DNA of 10,168 bases from Ignavibacteriales bacterium. GTDB taxonomy: Bacteria; Bacteroidota; Ignavibacteria; Ignavibacteriales; Melioribacteraceae. The notes beneath the pieces are model-generated. The model had not been told where the DNA came from, made no database searches, and saw only the letters and a list, made by a program, of their open reading frames with translations. Shown here piece by piece: positions 7,215 to 10,168 of the stretch. The stretch is taken from NCBI GenBank assembly GCA_027080245.1, contig JALWSN010000614.1:1-10168 (forward strand), given 5' to 3'. The position numbers and the translations under genes are program-made. Numbering within the stretch: position 1 is the first letter of the stretch; every line of letters starts with the position of its first letter.

Positions 7215-7943
7215 TTAAAATCCCTTTGTTACAACTACGTCCACACTATCTCCAATACCAAGTAATTTATTTTCAGCCGGATATTGATCAATTACTGTAT
7301 TTGGCAGTAAATTCGGAGAGGATTGGTAAGTGATTTTTCCCAATCGGAGGGAATACCCTCGCAAAATTCTTCTGGCTCGTGGCAAAGATTTGCCCAGAAG
7401 ATTTGGCACCCTAATCATTCCGAGCTTTGGGCCTACGCTTACACTAATGTTTATGCTGTCCCCTTTAACGAGATTTGTGCCTTCGGGAAATTGTTGCTCT
7501 ACCACAATATCCTGCGGGAATTCGGAACGCACTTTTTTAATTTTGGCTATGGCAAGGCCAAGCCTTTCGAGCGTAATTTTTGTGTCCCGCAATGTTTTTC
7601 CAATTAAATTTGGCATTTTTATTTTAGGCTCGCCGCCGCTAATTAACAAATAAACGCGACGATTAACTTTAACAATGGAATTTGGTTTGGGATTTTGAAA
7701 TAATACGGCATCCTTCGGGAACTTTAAAGTGTATTTAACGCCTTGAATAATTGGGTTTAATTTTTTTAACTTTAAAATTTTTAGAGCTTCGTTTTTATTT
7801 TTCCCAATTAAATTTGGCACCTTTACTTGCGGGGAAGCCACATATCTGGGCATTAAATAATCGTTAACGAAAAAGAAAAGTCCAATAATTACAATTAGAA
7901 AAATTGCCGACCAAATAACGAGTTTTTTAAAAAATTTTTTCAT
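7215..7943 (-). CDS. Membrane-anchored protein with three PASTA domains
   Basis: Single-pass membrane protein with an extracytoplasmic PASTA tandem and no kinase or transpeptidase domain. From ATG 7943 (242 aa) it has a short lysine-rich N-terminus, one membrane helix at about residues 8-27, then three PASTA repeats at roughly 39-104, 107-171 and 176-240. Each repeat opens with the hallmark P-N-L-[IL]-G-K (43-48, 111-116, 180-185), followed by an A/T-containing helix, a Q-x-P-x-x-x turn and a terminal beta strand. PASTA domains in PknB-type kinases and penicillin-binding proteins bind peptidoglycan fragments, so a wall-sensing or scaffolding role is plausible but not shown. The frame continues to a TTG at 7970, but that adds only nine residues ahead of the lysines; ATG 7943 is preferred although neither start has a strong ribosome site. 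First gene of the operon. Confidence 0.9.
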   Translation of the reverse strand: MKKFFKKLVIWSAIFLIVIIGLFFFVNDYLMPRYVASPQVKVPNLIGKNKNEALKILKLKKLNPIIQGVKYTLKFPKDAVLFQNPKPNSIVKVNRRVYLLISGGEPKIKMPNLIGKTLRDTKITLERLGLAIAKIKKVRSEFPQDIVVEQQFPEGTNLVKGDSINISVSVGPKLGMIRVPNLLGKSLPRARRILRGYSLRLGKITYQSSPNLLPNTVIDQYPAENKLLGIGDSVDVVVTKGF

Positions 7944-8033
7944 GTTCAAACTGAATAATGGTAAATGCAAAAAAGCAATTTTTAAATATAATGAATTAAA
8001 TTAATTTTAGCATTAGATTGAGCAAGAAATCCG

Positions 8034-8046
8034 AACCTACGAGGTT
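8034..8046. other. Small hairpin AACCT-ACG-AGGTT
   Basis: A perfect 5-base stem with a 3-base loop, followed on the plus strand by an A-run. It resembles the hairpin at 8179-8193 in outline (AACC...TACG...GGTT). On the minus strand it lies about 90 bases upstream of the PASTA gene, so it could fall in that operon's leader or promoter region; no function is assigned. Confidence 0.35.
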
Positions 8047-8159
8047 AAAAAATTGTTTCATTAATTAGTTTAAAAAAAATTAAAATTTTCAACTATTTTT
8101 TGCCTTTTCGAAACTTTAGAATACTTTCTAAATAAAGCCTTTTATCTGAAAGAATTTAC

Positions 8160-8305
8160 AATTCAAATTACCCGAGAGAACCGCTACGCGGTTTACTTTG
8201 TATTCTGCGGAGTACGGCGCGAAAAATTCGTCTTATCTAAGATGCAATTCGGGGCTACGCCGCGGCAAGTCCGTCTTCTTCCGCACTTTGCGGGATTCGG
8301 CGCAA
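8160..8305. other. G+C-rich, hairpin-dense island; possible degraded repeat or structured RNA
   Basis: This segment is visibly richer in G and C than the A/T-rich flanks. It contains several short perfect inverted repeats: AACCGC-TAC-GCGGTT at 8179-8193, TCTTA-TC-TAAGA at 8231-8242, a GGC-TAC-GCC core at 8253-8261 that extends with one mismatch, and CCGCA-CTT-TGCGG at 8281-8293. No long reading frame crosses it with protein-like features. Part of it (TGCGGAG, TACGG, AATTCG at 8206-8230) aligns loosely with 3499-3516 in the other intergenic region, which favours a dispersed palindromic repeat over a unique RNA gene. Confidence 0.4.
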
Positions 8306-8311
8306 CAGACT

Positions 8312-8569
8312 GGGTGATTGGAGGAATGCATTGATGGATGATTGGGGATGATTAGATTGAGATTCCTTTCAGGTAATTTCCCAATATTTTAGCTTTTTTA
8401 AATAAGCTAATAAGGTTTTGATTTTAGTGTTGAGATTTTTGTGTTATTAGATTCGAATTTTAAAAATTAGGTTAGATTTTTTATTGAATTTTAAAAAACT
8501 AAAATATCTTTTCACATTACACTCCCCCCAACCCCAATCATCCATATATGCAATCATCCAATCATCCCC
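8312..8569. repeat. Imperfect ~40-base inverted repeat flanking an A/T-rich core
   Basis: The left arm (about 8312-8350) contains GGATGATTGGGGATG, and the right arm (about 8529-8569) contains its near reverse complement, with CAATCATCC at 8535-8543, 8551-8559 and 8559-8567. Across about 39 positions most bases pair when one small gap is allowed. Further in, ATATTTTAGCTTTTTTAAA (about 8384-8402) again mirrors a stretch near 8495-8515. The core of about 180 bases has no reading frame. It could be a degraded miniature transposable element or simply facing copies of a common intergenic motif. Confidence 0.45.
8389..8410. other. Hairpin TTAGCTT / AAGCTAA within the A/T-rich core
   Basis: TTAGCTT (8389-8395) and AAGCTAA (8404-8410) are exact complements across an 8-base A/T loop. 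It lies inside the inverted-repeat element; no gene ends nearby, so a terminator role is unlikely. Confidence 0.3.
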
Positions 8570-8584
8570 AAATACGGTTAAGGG

Positions 8585-8666
8585 CAGAATCTCCCGAAAC
8601 CCCGAACTCAAAACGAAGGCAGCAAGTAAATCCGTTCATCATTAATAATTAATATTCGTGCATTCG
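8585..8666. repeat. Intergenic repeat blocks, copy 2
   Basis: Counterpart of the blocks at 3777-3874. Bases 8585-8622 match at about 30 of 38 positions, and 8654-8666 matches at 12 of 13. The A/T stretch between them is diverged. The copy ends shortly before the proposed cas6 promoter. Confidence 0.5.
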
Positions 8667-8682
8667 TGGCTTCAAAAAGAAG

Positions 8683-8711
8683 TTGAACTTTAATTAAAAA
8701 TCACTTATTTT
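8683..8711 (+). promoter_or_regulatory. Candidate promoter for cas6
   Basis: TTGAAC (8683-8688) and TATTTT (8706-8711) are separated by 17 bases, close to a sigma-70 pattern, and would start transcription roughly 30 bases before ATG 8750. Bacteroidota often use a TTG / TAnnTTTG variant, which this fits only in part. It is the best promoter-like match in this A/T-rich leader, but such matches occur by chance in this composition. Confidence 0.35.
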
Positions 8712-8749
8712 ACAAATAGAAATTAATCGTTTCTCAAACCCGAGGGAAG

Positions 8750-9550
8750 ATGAGGCTTAAATTTGAACTTAGAATCGAGGGGGATTCTTTTCTACCGGTA
8801 AACTACAACTATTTTCTCTCTTCCGCAATTTACAATTTACTACAATTCGGCAAACCCGAGTTCTCAAAATTTCTTCACGACAAAGGCTTCCGTCTGGAAA
8901 ACAAAAGCTACAAATTATTCACTTTTGCTTTACAGTTCGAAAAATTTGCGTTACAAGGCGATAAACTCGAACTCCTCTCCCCTAATGCAACGCTGTTTGT
9001 TTCAAGTCCGTTAATAGACGATTTCCTAAAATCAATGGTTATCGGCGCGTTCAGGAGAAAATCTTTTACTCTAAAAATTAATGAGCAAGAATTTTTGTTC
9101 GACGTAATTCAAATCGAAAAAACGCCCCAGCCCGAGTTTAAAGAGGAAATGAAATTCACAATGCTTACCCCAATGGTTCTCTCCACAAAAGAAAAAGATT
9201 CCACAAAGAACAGCCAATATTACATCAGATTTTCCGACGATATTAACTTAATAAATAAAATATTTAACAATAACCTTAAAAACAAATTTAAGCTAATAAA
9301 ACGCCGGGAATACGACGGCGAGGATTTAATTTTCGAATGGGACAGGAATTACATTAATAGAGCGCTTTCGAAAAACAAAAGAATTACAAAAAAGATTTCA
9401 ATTTTTAGCGGGAATAATGTAATAGACGTAATAGGCAACCTTGCCCCGTTTAGATTGAGGGGCAATCCCGAACTAATAGAAATAGGCTACGAAGCCGGCT
9501 TTGGCGAAAAAAACAGCATGGGCTTCGGGATGGTAAAAGCGGTTGGGTAA
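8750..9550 (+). CDS. cas6: CRISPR repeat endoribonuclease Cas6
   Basis: Metal-independent RNase that cuts the CRISPR precursor transcript within each repeat to release crRNAs. At 266 aa it has the normal length for the two-ferredoxin-fold Cas6 family. The N-terminal half carries SAIYNLL with Tyr28, FLHDKGFR with His43, and Lys52. Their spacing closely follows the Tyr31/His46/Lys52 catalytic triad of Pyrococcus furiosus Cas6. The C-terminus ends in the family's glycine-rich loop, GFGEKNSMGFGMV (250-262), preceded by FRLRGNPELIEIGYEAG. ATG 8750 has GAGGGA just upstream as ribosome site. The protein appears complete and uninterrupted. The next gene, 84 bases downstream on the same strand, encodes a Cas10 HD domain, so this Cas6 probably serves a type III system. 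No array is present in the window to show its repeat substrate. Confidence 0.92.
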   Translation: MRLKFELRIEGDSFLPVNYNYFLSSAIYNLLQFGKPEFSKFLHDKGFRLENKSYKLFTFALQFEKFALQGDKLELLSPNATLFVSSPLIDDFLKSMVIGAFRRKSFTLKINEQEFLFDVIQIEKTPQPEFKEEMKFTMLTPMVLSTKEKDSTKNSQYYIRFSDDINLINKIFNNNLKNKFKLIKRREYDGEDLIFEWDRNYINRALSKNKRITKKISIFSGNNVIDVIGNLAPFRLRGNPELIEIGYEAGFGEKNSMGFGMVKAVG

Positions 9551-9553
9551 AAC

Positions 9554-9575
9554 GGAAATATTTCGGAAATATTTC
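9554..9575. repeat. Tandem palindromic 11-mer between cas6 and cas10
   Basis: GGAAATATTTC occurs twice back to back (9554-9564 and 9565-9575). Because GAAATATTTC is itself a palindrome, the pair can fold into a 9-base hairpin (9555-9563 with 9567-9575, loop CGG). It begins four bases after the cas6 stop and is followed by TTTGG. It could be a weak attenuator, an RNA stability element or a protein-binding site; the sequence alone does not decide. Confidence 0.5.
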
Positions 9576-9634
9576 TTTGGTTGCCTAAATTTTGTAAAAA
9601 GTTATTTTTGGGATAAAAAAAATTAAAGGGTAAA

Positions 9635-10108
9635 ATGACTCGGGAAGAAAAAACATTATTATTAGGCGCGCTTTTCCACGACATTGGGAAGTTTGAGCAG
9701 AGAGTTTTAAACAAGCATGAAAAGCACAGTAGTCTTGGTGCCGAATTTTTGGTTTCTCTGGAAAATGAATTGCAAAAAATTTTGGAAGACGATTCTGAAG
9801 CATTCAAAAAGAGCATTGAAATAATAAAACGTCACCACAATAAAAACGAAACAGACGTTTTAGTAAATTTGGTTAGATATGCTGATCATCTTTCGGCAAG
9901 CGAACGCGTAAACTTTGACGAAGAAGATAATTGGAAAGACAAATGGTCTCACAAATTTTTAACTTCCCTGTTCTCTAAAATTTATTTAAATGACGAAAAT
10001 GTTCCAAAAAGGGGAAAGAGATATTATGCGCATCGTTTGTTAACAGAAAAACATTACAAAATTTTTAAAAGAATTTTCAAAATTACCACAATCAGCAATC
10101 TCAAATAG
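9635..10108 (+). CDS. cas10: N-terminal HD nuclease domain of Cas10 (Csm1-like), frame ends early
   Basis: Cas10 is the large subunit of type III CRISPR effector complexes; its HD domain cuts single-stranded DNA near transcribed targets. The 157-aa product matches only this first domain: GALFHDIGKFEQR (11-23) with His15-Asp16, a HEKHSSLGAEF helix start (28-38), RHHN (66-69), and the diagnostic ADHLSASER (83-91). KRYYAHRLLTEKHYKIF (128-144) corresponds to the segment that normally leads from the HD domain into the first Palm domain. Translation then meets a TAG at 10106-10108, whereas full Cas10 proteins are usually 700 aa or more. ATG 9635 has AAAGGG as ribosome site and is the natural start. 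It may be a frameshifted or decaying cas10, a split gene or a sequencing error; the domain identity is firm but the status of the gene is not. Confidence 0.85.
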   Translation: MTREEKTLLLGALFHDIGKFEQRVLNKHEKHSSLGAEFLVSLENELQKILEDDSEAFKKSIEIIKRHHNKNETDVLVNLVRYADHLSASERVNFDEEDNWKDKWSHKFLTSLFSKIYLNDENVPKRGKRYYAHRLLTEKHYKIFKRIFKITTISNLK

Positions 10109-10168
10109 TTTAAAGAGGTTTGCTAAAAAAATACTTAAGATAACAGAAGATAAAAGATTAATGAAAAA
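10044..10168 (+). other. Open +1 frame overlapping and continuing past the cas10 stop
   Basis: In the frame one base forward of the Cas10 HD frame, no stop occurs from 10044 to the window end. Its translation is lysine-rich and helix-like, including FLKEFSKLPQSAISNSLKRF. It could be the rest of cas10 reached by a one-base insertion in an A- or T-run (AAAATTTTTAAAA, 10058-10070). Alternatively a separate gene could start at the ATG at 10161 in this same frame. A random open frame of about 40 codons is also possible in such A-rich sequence. Confidence 0.3.

Larger units (their letters stand above)
7971..8749. other. Gene-free, repeat-rich region between divergent units
   Basis: About 780 bases without a convincing gene separate the minus-strand operon from the CRISPR-Cas locus, so the promoters of both must lie here. 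From left to right: an A/T-rich stretch with a hairpin at 8034-8046; a G+C-rich hairpin-dense island at about 8160-8305; an imperfect inverted repeat (arms about 8312-8350 and 8529-8569) around an A/T-rich core; repeat blocks shared with the 3.8-kb region; and a promoter-like sequence just before cas6. I see no clear promoter for the minus-strand operon. There is no array of regularly spaced repeats. Confidence 0.6.

Noticed and set aside
7323..7653. Plus-strand open frames opposite the PASTA gene
   Set aside because: The reverse frames carry no motifs and overlap three conserved PASTA repeats on the other strand.
7944..7970. TTG start extending the PASTA protein by nine residues
   Set aside because: ATG 7943 directly precedes the lysine-rich region before the membrane helix, and the extension adds nothing recognisable.
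7971..8749. CRISPR array upstream of cas6
   Set aside because: Repeated motifs here are 9-15 bases, irregularly spaced and partly inverted; no 25-40 base direct repeats with uniform spacers are present.
10044..10168. Possible TnpB-like N-terminal segment in the +1 frame
   Set aside because: KLPQSAISNSLKRF faintly recalls a TnpB segment, but only about 40 codons are visible and the expected upstream part is missing; there is not enough to call a transposon.

Overview
The window looks like chromosomal DNA of a low-to-moderate G+C member of the Bacteroidota/Chlorobi side of the tree, most likely the Ignavibacteria. This rests on the A/T-rich, lysine- and isoleucine-rich codon choice, the gene neighbourhoods, and intergenic filler made of ATTCATAATT-type and CAATCATCC-type repeats. 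The lineage is inferred from general appearance; no marker gene proves it.

Layout. (1) Bases 1-3473, plus strand: a compact run of housekeeping genes. It holds the end of a membrane-anchored DUF218 (YdcF/SanA-like) protein cut by the window edge, a leucine dehydrogenase-type amino-acid dehydrogenase, the transcription antitermination factor NusB, and a UMF1-family MFS transporter that begins inside the nusB end. (2) Bases 3474-3928: a gene-free stretch between convergent gene sets, with repeat debris. (3) Bases 3929-7943, minus strand: a tightly packed five-gene operon read right to left. It encodes a membrane protein with three PASTA domains, ribulose-phosphate 3-epimerase (rpe), a long-form dihydropteroate synthase (folP), the membrane diadenylate cyclase cdaA and a DPM1-like family 2 glycosyltransferase. 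Genes overlap or are one base apart, so they are almost certainly co-transcribed. (4) Bases 7944-8749: a gene-free region of about 800 bases between divergent transcription units. It contains a G+C-rich, hairpin-dense island, an imperfect inverted repeat of about 40 bases around an A/T-rich core, a second copy of intergenic repeat blocks also present in region 2, and a plausible promoter for the next unit. (5) Bases 8750-10168, plus strand: the start of a type III CRISPR-Cas locus, with an apparently intact cas6 followed by the N-terminal HD nuclease domain of cas10.

The CRISPR part is the least ordinary. Cas6 keeps the expected catalytic residues and glycine-rich loop. The Cas10 reading frame stops after 157 codons, just past the HD domain, while the +1 frame is open from 10044 to the window end. 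This could be a frameshifted or decaying cas10, a sequencing error in a homopolymer run, or a naturally split HD subunit. The sequence past the window would decide. No CRISPR array is visible in the window.

The minus-strand operon joins c-di-AMP synthesis (CdaA) with a PASTA-domain membrane protein and a glycosyltransferase. That suggests a cell-envelope theme, with folate (folP) and pentose-phosphate (rpe) enzymes carried along, but this functional link is inference from gene order.
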